Positions 24,490 through 32,820 of a stretch of 41,804 nucleotides of DNA are shown piece by piece. The notes under the pieces were generated by a model. It made no database searches, was not told the origin of the DNA, and saw nothing but the letters and a program-made list of their open reading frames with translations. Location of the stretch: the NCBI RefSeq assembly GCF_017814945.1, contig NZ_JAGIPX010000067.1, forward strand, positions 1 through 41,804, written 5' to 3'. The stretch's first letter is position 1. Each line of letters starts with the position of its first letter. The stretch is from Paraburkholderia sp. LEh10 (GTDB lineage Bacteria > Pseudomonadota > Gammaproteobacteria > Burkholderiales > Burkholderiaceae). Position numbers and translations under genes: made by a program.

Positions 24490-25707
24490 ATGCTATCTAA
24501 AGAAGACAACGAGCTACTGACACGCGTCAGCAATGGCGCGCCGATGGGGCAGATGCTCAAGCAAAACTGGTGGATTCCGGCGGCCTTGTCGGACAAGCTG
24601 GAAGCCGACGGCAAACCAATGCGAGTGCAACTGTTCGGAGAGCAATACGTCGCCTTTCGTGCAACCAATGGCAAGGTCGGATTCTTCGATGAAGCCTGCC
24701 CGCATCGGCGCGCTTCGCTCGCGTTGGGGCGCAACGAAGACAACGCACTGCGCTGCATTTTTCACGGCTGGAAGTTCAACGTCGACGGCGTGACGGTGGC
24801 TGTGCCGACACAGCCGAACAATGAAGCGGAGTACTGCAAGCACGTACCGCTCAAGCACTATCCGGTGCGTGAGGAGGGCGGCATTGTCTGGGTGTGGCTG
24901 GGCGAAGGCGACACGCCACCGAAATTCCCTGAGCTGCCGCTCGTCGGTCTGCCGCGCGAAAACTTCGTCGTATTCCGGCAGAAGGTCAACTCCAACTGGC
25001 TGCAGGGCGTGGAGACCACGATGGACTCCGCCCATCTCGGCGTGCTTCACCAGAGCTGGCTCGTGGGCTTCGGCGACATCGAATTCTCGTCGGAAAACAT
25101 GGCGCCCGTGTATCACATTGCGCAAAAGCCATTCGGCTTCCGCTATGCGGCCGTACGTGGGCTCAAGGACGGGCGAGCGTACGTTCGCACGAACTCGTTC
25201 GTCATGCCGTGGTTCGGCATTGTTTCGCCCAATCAGTCCGACATCCAGGGCGGCAGCATCTTCTTCTCGGTGCCAATCGACGACGAGAACATCTACTACT
25301 GGCAGATCACCTATCGGGTCAACGAGAAGCTGGTGCCCAACAAGACGCACGCGTATGAGGACCCCGATTCGTGGCCGCCTTTGCCGCCAGGTCCGCCCGA
25401 GGACAACTGGGGGCAGGATCGCGAGGCCATGAAGCAAGGACACTTTACCGGCTTTACGCAGATGCTGGGCACGGAGGACTTCGCCGTCATGGTCAGCATG
25501 GGTCCGATCGTGGATCGATCGAAGGAATATCTCGGTGCCGGGGACGGTGCGATTCTGGCAGTGAGGCGCTGTCTTTTGAAGGCTGTGCGCGAATTCATGA
25601 ACAAATCCGTGCCGACGCTCGCACGCCATGAAGAGATCGACTATCTCAGCACTGGCCCGATTTCGGGCGTATTCAACAACGAAGCTGAGTGGCGCGCACT
25701 GCTATGA
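24490..25707 (+). CDS. Phthalate-4,5-dioxygenase-type Rieske oxygenase
   Basis: The 405-residue oxygenase has the Rieske cluster ligands Cys70, His72, Cys89 and His92 (CPHRRASLA and CIFHGW). The iron motif is MDSAHLGVLH, with Asp179 bridging and His182 and His187 as ligands. Unlike the two Rieske genes of cluster A it therefore has the classical Asp bridge. The N-terminus LSKEDNELLTRV and the overall length match the phthalate dioxygenase and 3-phenoxybenzoate/O-demethylase group (homotrimers using a separate FMN reductase). It could dihydroxylate or O-demethylate the ring before cleavage. AAGGA lies upstream of ATG at 24490. The gene overlaps the first RraA gene by four bases (ATGA). Confidence 0.9.
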   Translation: MLSKEDNELLTRVSNGAPMGQMLKQNWWIPAALSDKLEADGKPMRVQLFGEQYVAFRATNGKVGFFDEACPHRRASLALGRNEDNALRCIFHGWKFNVDGVTVAVPTQPNNEAEYCKHVPLKHYPVREEGGIVWVWLGEGDTPPKFPELPLVGLPRENFVVFRQKVNSNWLQGVETTMDSAHLGVLHQSWLVGFGDIEFSSENMAPVYHIAQKPFGFRYAAVRGLKDGRAYVRTNSFVMPWFGIVSPNQSDIQGGSIFFSVPIDDENIYYWQITYRVNEKLVPNKTHAYEDPDSWPPLPPGPPEDNWGQDREAMKQGHFTGFTQMLGTEDFAVMVSMGPIVDRSKEYLGAGDGAILAVRRCLLKAVREFMNKSVPTLARHEEIDYLSTGPISGVFNNEAEWRALL

Positions 25708-26387
25708 AAAACGATCTCATACAACGCCTGAAGCGGCTTGATACATGCGCTGTCTCAGATGCGCTCGATCGTCTGGGCATTGCCGGACAAGTCACGACCA
25801 ATTTGCCGCGGCGAGCCTCGAATCTGAAGATTGCCGGCACGGCCGTGACCTGCCGGCTCGTGCGCGCAGGCGAAGCGGTGCGCCGCGACACGCCTGTCCG
25901 CCACCTCGGCACCACGGCAATCGAACTCGCCAACTCCGGCGACATCATCGTTGTCGAACAGCGCACCGGCATCGACGCAGGCTGCTGGGGCGGCATCCTT
26001 TCGCTCGCGGCGTCTCTCAAGGGTATCGCGGGTGTCGTGGCGGATGGCCCCGTGCGTGACATTGAGGAAGCACGCGAATACAACCTGCCGGTGTTCTGCA
26101 GTGCCCTCACGGCACGAACCGCTCGCGGACGGGTCGAGGAAGACTCGGTCAACGCGCCAGTCTGCGTGGGCGGTGTGGTCGTGCAGGCCGGCGATCTAGT
26201 CATCGCCGACAGCAGCGCGGTTGTGTTCCTGCCTGCGGCCAGGGCGGCCGAGATCATTGCAGTGGCGGAGCAGATCGCCGCGCGGGAAGCGGCCATGACA
26301 AAGGACCTGCTGGCGGGGCGCGCCGTCACCGAGGTAATGGGCAAAGACTACGAGCACATGCTCGTCGGCGACGCAATACAAGGATGA
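25704..26387 (+). CDS. RraA/CHA-aldolase family protein, paralogue 1 of 3
   Basis: The 227-residue protein belongs to the RraA / 4-carboxy-4-hydroxy-2-oxoadipate (HMG/CHA) aldolase family. It shows WGGILSLAA and VADGPVRDIEE with the Arg118-Asp119 pair used for metal and substrate binding. The C-terminal motif reads GDLVIADSSAVVFLP, where most members have DxDGVV; the Asp-Gly is replaced by Ser-Ala. It may be an altered or non-catalytic member. The start overlaps the dioxygenase stop (ATGA), so the two are coupled. An upstream in-frame ATG at 25689 lies inside the dioxygenase gene and is less likely. Confidence 0.88.
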   Translation: MKNDLIQRLKRLDTCAVSDALDRLGIAGQVTTNLPRRASNLKIAGTAVTCRLVRAGEAVRRDTPVRHLGTTAIELANSGDIIVVEQRTGIDAGCWGGILSLAASLKGIAGVVADGPVRDIEEAREYNLPVFCSALTARTARGRVEEDSVNAPVCVGGVVVQAGDLVIADSSAVVFLPAARAAEIIAVAEQIAAREAAMTKDLLAGRAVTEVMGKDYEHMLVGDAIQG

Positions 26388-26390
26388 ATC

Positions 26391-27047
26391 ATGAGTGACA
26401 CTAATGTACAGCGCGCCAGCAAGCTGGATACGGCGACGCTGAGCGATGCACTCGATCGATGCGGGATCAACGGCCAGTGCCATCGCATCAAACCCAGTTC
26501 CCCCGATTTTCGCATGGCCGGCCGCGCGTGGACGCTTCGCTACGGCCCGGCAGGCAAACCGGCGGGCACCGTTGGCGACTATATCGATACGGTGCCGGAC
26601 GACGCCGTCATCGTCCTCGATAACGGCGGCCGCGATGATGCGACAGTGTGGGGTGACATTCTGACGGAAGTCGCCCATCGGCGCGGACTCGCGGGCACGC
26701 TCATCGACGGCGTCAATCGTGACGTCGCGCTCTGCCGCGAGCTCGGCTATCCCGTGTATAGCCGCGGCAACTACATGCGTACCGGCAAGGACCGCGTGCA
26801 AGTCGAAGCGACTCAGGTTCCCGTCAATATCGGCGGCGCGCGTGTCGCGCCTGGCGATCTCGTGCGCGGCGACGCGGATGGCGTCGTCGTGATTCCGCGA
26901 GAACACGAGGCGCGCGTGCTCGACGTGGCCGAGAGCATCGAAGCCGCGGAAAACGCCATTCGTGCGGCTGTACGCGCGGGCATGAGCCTGCGCGACGCAA
27001 GAGACGCGCATCGCTACCATCAACTGCAAACGCGCGAGGAATCATGA
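26391..27047 (+). CDS. RraA/CHA-aldolase family protein, paralogue 2 of 3
   Basis: The 218-residue protein has the family motifs VWGDILTEVA, LIDGVNRDVA (Arg-Asp pair) and the canonical C-terminal GDLVRGDADGVVVIP. The enzyme family cleaves 4-carboxy-4-hydroxy-2-oxoadipate to pyruvate and oxaloacetate, or decarboxylates oxaloacetate. Members without aldolase activity include RraA itself, a regulator of RNase E. It lies three bases after paralogue 1 and overlaps paralogue 3 by four bases (ATGA). The identity among the three appears limited to the motifs, so the triplication is old or the copies were recruited separately. Confidence 0.9.
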   Translation: MSDTNVQRASKLDTATLSDALDRCGINGQCHRIKPSSPDFRMAGRAWTLRYGPAGKPAGTVGDYIDTVPDDAVIVLDNGGRDDATVWGDILTEVAHRRGLAGTLIDGVNRDVALCRELGYPVYSRGNYMRTGKDRVQVEATQVPVNIGGARVAPGDLVRGDADGVVVIPREHEARVLDVAESIEAAENAIRAAVRAGMSLRDARDAHRYHQLQTREES

Positions 27048-27718
27048 GCGCATCCTTCATCTGCGCGCCGGGACAATTCCCGACCGTCCGCACATCGATC
27101 GAGCGTCCGGAAGCACACCTCGTCGCACAGGCATCGGGAATGCCGTCGTCGACGCTGCACGAGGCGCTCGGGCGCATCGGCGCGCTCCCTTCTTCGATCA
27201 AACCGGTCGCGCCCGCCATGCGGATCTGCGGACCCGCCGTCGTCGTGCACGCGCCGGGTGGCGACAATCTGTGGCTGCATCGCGCGCTCTACATTGCCGA
27301 GCCGGGCGACGTCCTCGTCGTTCACGTGAGCGGCAAGCCTGACTTCGGGTACTGGGGAGAGATCATGTCCACCGCCGCCTGCGAACGTGAGCTCGGCGGA
27401 CTCGTCATCGACGGCTGCGTGCGCGACGCGGATCAGCTCGAAGCGCTCGGTTTCCCGGTGTTTTCGACCGGACTCAGCATTCGCGGCACCGGCAAGGACC
27501 AGGGGGCGCGCGGCTGGATCAACCATCCGGTGCGACTTGGCGACGTCGTGGTCAAGCCGGGCGATCTGATCGTCGGCGACCGCGATGGCGTCGTGGCCGT
27601 CCCGCGCGAACGAGTTCAGGAAGCGGTGTCCAGTTCCGCCGCGCGCGAAGCCAAAGAGATCACAGTGATGCAGCGCCTGCGCTCGGGCGAGCGCACGCTG
27701 GAGCTCTACAACTTCTGA
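27044..27718 (+). CDS. RraA/CHA-aldolase family protein, paralogue 3 of 3, likeliest CHA aldolase
   Basis: The 224-residue protein carries SGKPDFGYWGEIMS, VIDGCVRDADQ and GDLIVGDRDGVVAVP. Its length and the complete motif set are closest to LigK/GalC-type aldolases that close the protocatechuate 4,5-cleavage and gallate pathways. It immediately precedes the extradiol dioxygenase and the LigJ-type hydratase, whose product (4-carboxy-4-hydroxy-2-oxoadipate) is the expected substrate. I therefore infer that this paralogue does the final cleavage to pyruvate and oxaloacetate. The ATG overlaps the TGA of paralogue 2. Divalent metal is expected at the Arg-Asp region. Confidence 0.85.
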   Translation: MSASFICAPGQFPTVRTSIERPEAHLVAQASGMPSSTLHEALGRIGALPSSIKPVAPAMRICGPAVVVHAPGGDNLWLHRALYIAEPGDVLVVHVSGKPDFGYWGEIMSTAACERELGGLVIDGCVRDADQLEALGFPVFSTGLSIRGTGKDQGARGWINHPVRLGDVVVKPGDLIVGDRDGVVAVPRERVQEAVSSSAAREAKEITVMQRLRSGERTLELYNF

Positions 27719-27739
27719 AGCCGGACCGCGCGGTCGGCT
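27719..27739 (+). other. Intercistronic hairpin after the aldolase genes
   Basis: AGCCGGACCGCGCGGTCGGCT is almost self-complementary, with one bulged G. It starts just after the aldolase stop codon and ends 18 bp before the dioxygenase start. No T-tract follows, so it is more likely an mRNA-processing or stability element that sets differential expression within the operon than a terminator. Confidence 0.4.
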
Positions 27740-27757
27740 CTACGTGGGAAATCTGAT

Positions 27758-28753
27758 ATGGCCTGCATCACCCTTGGCATCGGCACTTCGCACAGTCCGA
27801 TCCTGAATTTGCCCGGCGACAACTGGCAGCGGCGCGCTGAAGACGATCTGCGCAGCCGGGCGCTCTACATGCTGGACGGCCGCAAGCTCACTTATGACGA
27901 ACTCGTCATGGAGCGCGGTACGCCGTACGCAGAAGAGAGCGATCCATTCGACTTTCCCCGGCTCGCTGGCGAAGCCGAAGCCGCCCTGGACCGCATCGAA
28001 GCCTATTTGCACGCTGCACGCCCCGACGTCGTCCTCGTCATCGGTGACGATCAGGATGAACTCTTCGGCTATGACAACCTGCCCGCCATCTCCGTCTATC
28101 GCGGCGAGGAGATTGTCATGAAAGAAACGGAGTTGCCTCACCCAAAGCTGACGTGGAGCGACAAGACGTTCTGGGCAGGCTACGCGATGGATCTGCCTCG
28201 CCGCTTCCCCGGCGCGCCGAAGCTCGCCGACGATCTGATTCGCGGGCTCATCGCTCGCGGTGTCGACGTCGCGACCAGCAACGATGTGCCTGACCCGCAA
28301 CGCCGTGCGTTTGGTCATGCCTATGGTTTCGTCTATCAACGGCTCATGAAGAACCTTCAGGTTCCGATGTTGCCCGTGCTCCTCAACACATACTTTCCGC
28401 CGAACAACCCGACCTCGGCCCGTTGCCATTACATCGGCGGTTGTATCGCCGAGGCGTTGGCCGCGTCCCCTATCGATGCAAAAGTGGCGATCGTCGCCTC
28501 GGGCGGATTGAGCCACTTCCTCTGCGAAGCGGCGTTCGACCAAAAGATCATCGACGCCATTAAGAACCGCGACAAAGACACGTTAACGAGTATTCCGCAG
28601 GAATCGCTCTGCTCGGGATCGTCCGAAATTCGCAACTGGATCGCAATGGCCGGCGCCCTCGGAGAACTCGATTGCGTGTACGACCAATACATCCCGGTCT
28701 ATCGCACTCCGGCAGGCACCGGGATCGGCCTCGGGTTCGCGGTCTGGCAGTGA
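27758..28753 (+). CDS. Class III (LigB-type) extradiol ring-cleavage dioxygenase
   Basis: The 331-residue protein has the LigB fold. GTSHSP contains the iron ligand His12, SGGLSH contains the catalytic-base His253, and Glu290 in SSEIRNW is the third iron ligand. In LigB the second iron ligand His61 lies in YNDHASAF; the ungapped match here is GDDQDELF, which puts Gln99 in its place. Iron binding may therefore differ, or a neighbouring Asp (97, 98 or 100) may substitute. Context (LigJ-type hydratase downstream, CHA aldolases upstream) fits ring cleavage of a gallate- or protocatechuate-like diol. No separate small alpha (LigA) gene is visible. Confidence 0.85.
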   Translation: MACITLGIGTSHSPILNLPGDNWQRRAEDDLRSRALYMLDGRKLTYDELVMERGTPYAEESDPFDFPRLAGEAEAALDRIEAYLHAARPDVVLVIGDDQDELFGYDNLPAISVYRGEEIVMKETELPHPKLTWSDKTFWAGYAMDLPRRFPGAPKLADDLIRGLIARGVDVATSNDVPDPQRRAFGHAYGFVYQRLMKNLQVPMLPVLLNTYFPPNNPTSARCHYIGGCIAEALAASPIDAKVAIVASGGLSHFLCEAAFDQKIIDAIKNRDKDTLTSIPQESLCSGSSEIRNWIAMAGALGELDCVYDQYIPVYRTPAGTGIGLGFAVWQ

Positions 28754-28812
28754 CTGCCGCGACAAATGAACCGCAATCCACCTGACAACACTATTCTCCA
28801 TACGACACAGTC

Positions 28813-29811
28813 ATGATCATCGATTGCCACGGCCACGTCAGCGCTCCCGCCGAACTCTGGGTCTACAAAGCCAATCTGCTTTCGCACTTGGGCGCACACG
28901 GACGCCGTATGCCCGAAGTAAGCGACGAGCAGATCGTCCAGGCGATGAATCGCCGGGAAATGGGCCCATGCGGCCATGTGGAAGCGCTCGACCGTGTCGG
29001 CACAGACATGCAGATGCTCTCGCCCCGCCCTTTCCAGATGATGCACAGTGCCAAGCCGGGCAAGCTTGTGCACTGGTTCACGGAAGAGACCAACAACATC
29101 ATCGCGCGGACCATTGCACTGATCCCCGGCAGATTCGTGCCCGTGGCCGGGTTGCCGCAGGTGGCGGGCGAGCCGATTGTTCACGCGCTGCCGGAGCTGG
29201 AGCGCTGCGTAAAGATGGGGTTTCGCGGCGTGCTCTTCAACCCGGACCCGTACGAGAACACAGGCACCGAAGCGCCGCCGCTCGGTGATCGCTATTGGTA
29301 TCCGCTTTACGAAAAGCTCTGCGATCTCGACATTCCAATGCATATTCACGCCACGGGCTCGCATTCGGAACGCTCTCCCTATACGCTGCACTTCGTCAAT
29401 GAAGAATCGATCGCCGTCTACGGACTCGTGCATTCGAACGTCTTCAACGACTTCCCGTCACTGAAAGTGATCTGCTCGCACGGCGGCGGCTCGATTCCAT
29501 ATCAGATCGGGCGCTTCCAGTCGAGCGCAGGCCGTCGCGGCATCAATTTCCTCGATGGGATGCGCAATCTCTACTACGACACGGTGCTTTATTCCGAAGA
29601 GGCGCTGCGCCTCCTCATTAAAACCGTAGGCGCCGATCGCTGCCTCTTCGGCTCGGAGTGCCCTGGCGTCGGCTCCACGGTCGATAAAACCACCGGGCGC
29701 GCACTCGATGACATCCGTCCCACCATTGCAGGGTTCGACTGGCTCAGCGAGAACGACAAGCAACTGATCTTCGAGGACAACGCACGCAAGGTATTCGGCC
29801 TCGCGTGCTGA
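28813..29811 (+). CDS. Amidohydrolase-superfamily hydratase, LigJ-type (4-oxalomesaconate hydratase-like)
   Basis: The 332-residue protein begins MIIDCHGHVS, with the metal-binding HxH (His6, His8). It shows the family segments MHIHATGSH, CSHGGGSIPYQIGRF and LFGSECPGVG; the Glu in the last matches the position of the catalytic Glu of LigJ. LigJ hydrates 4-oxalomesaconate to 4-carboxy-4-hydroxy-2-oxoadipate. That is the step between extradiol cleavage and the aldolase, and both neighbours are present here. Related ACMSD-type decarboxylases are the main alternative call. Translation begins 59 bp after the dioxygenase stop, near ACGACACAGTC, with no strong ribosome site. Confidence 0.85.
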   Translation: MIIDCHGHVSAPAELWVYKANLLSHLGAHGRRMPEVSDEQIVQAMNRREMGPCGHVEALDRVGTDMQMLSPRPFQMMHSAKPGKLVHWFTEETNNIIARTIALIPGRFVPVAGLPQVAGEPIVHALPELERCVKMGFRGVLFNPDPYENTGTEAPPLGDRYWYPLYEKLCDLDIPMHIHATGSHSERSPYTLHFVNEESIAVYGLVHSNVFNDFPSLKVICSHGGGSIPYQIGRFQSSAGRRGINFLDGMRNLYYDTVLYSEEALRLLIKTVGADRCLFGSECPGVGSTVDKTTGRALDDIRPTIAGFDWLSENDKQLIFEDNARKVFGLAC

Positions 29812-29975
29812 TGAACCGCCGAAGTCAGGGCGCCCAGCAACACCGCGCCCGCCCAAAGGCCAGTGACATCCTCTCCGCGGTTTTTGAACTGGCCTTTCAT
29901 GGCAGCCCCCGCTTCCAGGCAAGCCGTCTTTTGCTTTGCATAGCCCTATAAAATAGATCTACATCGGAGACACGT

Positions 29976-31130
29976 TTGAAAACCACGCTACTCAATACCA
30001 GGTTGCGCCGGAGCGCAGCATTGGCATCCTTCGCCGTCCTGCTCGCGGGCGCCTCGACTGCGCACGCGCAGAATTCAGTTTCACTCTATGGCATTCTTTC
30101 CACGGGCGTCGCCTGGGTAAGCAACGTGGGTGGGCACTCGGCCGTCCAGATGATTCCAGGCACCATGCAGAATAACCGTTGGGGCTTGCGCGGCGCTGAG
30201 GATCTGGGAGGCGGTCTCAACGCTATCTTCGTGCTCGAAAACGGCTTCGACAGTACCAACGGCAAATTCCAGCAGGGTGGGCGTATGTTCGGACGCCAAG
30301 CCTACGTCGGTCTTAGCGGCAACTCGTGGGGTACGGTGACGCTCGGGCGCCAGTACGACATCCCCTTCGATTATCTCGACCGTTTCGAAGCGTCGGTTGC
30401 AGCGCTGGGCTTTGCAACACATATCGGCGATAACGACAATGTGTTCGGCAGCTACCGCTATAACAATTCGATCAAGTACCAGTCGCCAACGGTGAACGGC
30501 CTGCGCGGCTCGGTGATGTACGCGATGAGCAATGCGCCCGGCCAGTGGGGTTTGAATCGCTCGGTTAGCGCCGGCGCTGCCTACGAAAACGGGCCGTTCA
30601 AGCTGGCGATAGCCGGATTGAACACCAGTTACCCAGGCCCAACGTCGAACCCGAACGGCGCGGTCACTGACGATTACGTCGGGCCGCCGTTCCTGTTGTT
30701 CCATACCAGCCCGATTAACAAGAATGCGGGCGTGCGCCGTCAGCGTGAATTCGGCGGCGCCGCGCAGTACAACTTCGGCGCCGTGCGCGTGAACGGAATG
30801 ATCACGGACGTCCGGTACGATTATCTCGACAACACGTCGCTGCATCTGGACAACTTCGATGTCAACGCTTCGTACTCTGTCAGGCCTGATATCGCTCTGG
30901 GCGCGGCTTATGTCTACACGAAGGGCCAATATGGCGGCGGAATCAATACTGCTCCGCACTGGAACATGGGGCAGCTCAGCTTGAACTATCTGTTCTCGAA
31001 GCGTACGAACGTCTACGTTTTTGCCAATTATCAGCGTGCCACCAACGCGACGGCCGTCACCTATCTGCTCGCGCCCTCAAGCGGTGCGAATCAGACGGTG
31101 GTCGTGGCGGGAATTCGTCACCTCTTTTAG
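29976..31130 (+). CDS. Outer-membrane porin, Porin_4 family
   Basis: The start is TTG at 29976 (TTGAAAACC) with GGAGA about 6 bp before it; a TATAAAAT lies further upstream. The 384-residue product has a signal peptide with cleavage after AHA near residue 31 (then QNSVSLYG). The mature protein is a beta-barrel with family signatures NRWGLRGAEDLGGGL and GRQAYVGLSGNSWG and ends in a terminal aromatic Phe (RHLF). Such trimeric porins are abundant in Burkholderiales. The position between the catabolic genes and an MFS transporter suggests that it aids uptake of the aromatic substrate. Confidence 0.92.
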   Translation: MKTTLLNTRLRRSAALASFAVLLAGASTAHAQNSVSLYGILSTGVAWVSNVGGHSAVQMIPGTMQNNRWGLRGAEDLGGGLNAIFVLENGFDSTNGKFQQGGRMFGRQAYVGLSGNSWGTVTLGRQYDIPFDYLDRFEASVAALGFATHIGDNDNVFGSYRYNNSIKYQSPTVNGLRGSVMYAMSNAPGQWGLNRSVSAGAAYENGPFKLAIAGLNTSYPGPTSNPNGAVTDDYVGPPFLLFHTSPINKNAGVRRQREFGGAAQYNFGAVRVNGMITDVRYDYLDNTSLHLDNFDVNASYSVRPDIALGAAYVYTKGQYGGGINTAPHWNMGQLSLNYLFSKRTNVYVFANYQRATNATAVTYLLAPSSGANQTVVVAGIRHLF

Positions 31131-31269
31131 AGCCCTTTGTCGTATCGCGCCTGACTTCACCAACTGAAGGACGACGGCCCGTACTCCGCCGATGAACCGC
31201 CGAACGGAGGCGTCGAAGTCGCGAAGCACAGCCCTCCCCCAATGAATTGCCGATGCTCTGGAGCACACC

Positions 31270-32727
31270 ATGTTGCCCCGTAATCTCGCCGAAACCACTG
31301 CCGACCCGCACGTGAACTCATGTGCGGCCGTTTCCAGACCCTACGCAATCTGGGTGCTGTCGCTCACGACATTGATCTACGCGTTCAGCTTCATGGATCG
31401 CGTGTTGATGTCGATCGCCGCACCTGCGTTGAAAGCGGAAATGCACCTGACCGACGGCCAGCTTGGCTTGTTGATCGGCCTGGCGTTCGCGCTGTTCTAT
31501 ACCATCCTCGGCATTCCGATCGCGCGGCTCGCCGAGCGTTTCAGTCGGGTGATGATCATATCCGTCACCATCGTCCTCTGGTCGTTGATGACAATCGGAT
31601 GCGGAACCGCGACGAACTATGCGCAGCTGTTCGCCTTCCGCGCCGGCGTGGGCATCGGCGAGGCCGGCTCTGCACCGGCAGCCTATTCTCTTCTTGCCGA
31701 CTATTTTTCAAACAAGCGGCGCTCATTGATATTCGCACTCTATGCCGGCGGCGTGCCGATCGGTGTATTGATGGCATCGTTCATCGGCGCACCGCTCATC
31801 AAGAACTACGGTTGGCAGCACGCGTTTTTCTACGTCGGAATCCCGGGGGTACTGCTCGGCCTGCTCGCGTTCCTGACGATCAAGGAACCGGCACGTGGCG
31901 CTGCCGGCTCGACCGCGAGCGGCGACAGCGTCCCGCGACTCACCGAGGTAATCCGGAGAATGGTGAGCAACGGCACATCACGCAACATGCTTTTTGCCGT
32001 CATGCTGGGCATGTTCGCCATGTCCGCGATCTTCCTCTTTCTGCCCGTCTATTTCGTACGCGTCTACGGCATGAATTTCGGTCAGGCCGGTCTTGCCTTC
32101 GGAATCATCGGCGGAGTGGGCGGTCTCACGGGCAACATCCTGAGCGGCTATCTCTCAGACAGGCTCGGAAAACGCAACGCCGCCTGGCATGGTTATGTTC
32201 CCGCGCTTGGATGTATCGCAGCGGCACTGCTGTCGGGCATCGCATTCATGCAGCCCGTTGCTGCCGCAGGCGTGGCGCTTCTGGTCGGCTTCGCCGTTGG
32301 CATGAACTTCTGGAACGGACCGGCCTTTTCGGTGATCCTCTCGCTGCTGGAGCCGCGTATGCGCGCCACGGCGTCCGCGTTGACGCTCTCCGCCATGGCA
32401 CTGGTCGGACAAGGTCTCGGCCCCGGCTATCTCGGCTTTCTCAGCGATTTCTTCGCGAAACGCATCTTCGATCGGCCTGATTTCTCGCAGCTCTGCGTGA
32501 TCGCGAAGCACGGCGCATCGGCAGGTGCCCATACGCAGGGCGACGTGCCCGCGAACATCACCGCGCTGTGTGCTTCCGCGAGTGCCACGGGCCTCAAGTA
32601 TGCGCTGCTGAGCGTCGTTCCGATCCTGCTCTGGGCCGCCGTTCACTACTGGTTGGCGGGCAGCAAATACGCCAGGCTCAAGGCCGCTGAACGGCAATAC
32701 AGTCTGCGGTCCAGCCAGAGCGCATGA
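31270..32727 (+). CDS. MFS transporter, Spinster-like
   Basis: The 485-residue membrane protein has about 12 hydrophobic segments. The first covers IWVLSLTTLIYAFSFMDRVL, with the conserved Asp-Arg of the family, and the loop between TM2 and TM3 reads PIARLAERFSR, the MFS signature. A second half repeats the pattern (YLSDRLGKRNA). Spinster-type MFS proteins carry a variety of small acids and lipids. A role in import of the aromatic substrate or export of intermediates follows from the location. ATG at 31270 has GGAG upstream. It follows the porin and precedes the gentisate cassette. Confidence 0.9.
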   Translation: MLPRNLAETTADPHVNSCAAVSRPYAIWVLSLTTLIYAFSFMDRVLMSIAAPALKAEMHLTDGQLGLLIGLAFALFYTILGIPIARLAERFSRVMIISVTIVLWSLMTIGCGTATNYAQLFAFRAGVGIGEAGSAPAAYSLLADYFSNKRRSLIFALYAGGVPIGVLMASFIGAPLIKNYGWQHAFFYVGIPGVLLGLLAFLTIKEPARGAAGSTASGDSVPRLTEVIRRMVSNGTSRNMLFAVMLGMFAMSAIFLFLPVYFVRVYGMNFGQAGLAFGIIGGVGGLTGNILSGYLSDRLGKRNAAWHGYVPALGCIAAALLSGIAFMQPVAAAGVALLVGFAVGMNFWNGPAFSVILSLLEPRMRATASALTLSAMALVGQGLGPGYLGFLSDFFAKRIFDRPDFSQLCVIAKHGASAGAHTQGDVPANITALCASASATGLKYALLSVVPILLWAAVHYWLAGSKYARLKAAERQYSLRSSQSA

Positions 32728-32733
32728 TTTCCA

Positions 32734-32777
32734 GCCGCCCGACATGACCACCGGCAGCCACACTCATGTCAGGCGGC
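32734..32777. terminator. 14-bp inverted repeat after the MFS gene
   Basis: GCCGCC-C-GACATGA (32734-32747) pairs with TCATGTC-A-GGCGGC (32764-32777) around a 16-base loop, with a single mismatch. It lies just after the MFS gene and 43 bp before the hydrolase gene. No T-run follows the stem directly, so termination is uncertain, and a partial separation of transcription units is possible. Confidence 0.4.
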
Positions 32778-32820
32778 ACCAGGCAAGCACTAGCGCTTCT
32801 TCTTATTACTTTCGACAGCC

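Noticed and set aside
29589..29975. Minus-strand frame starting near 29900 with the hydrophobic stretch LWAGAVLLGALTSAV
   Set aside because: The start looks membrane-like but the remainder is antisense to the hydratase gene, and no family is recognised; I kept the gap as intergenic.
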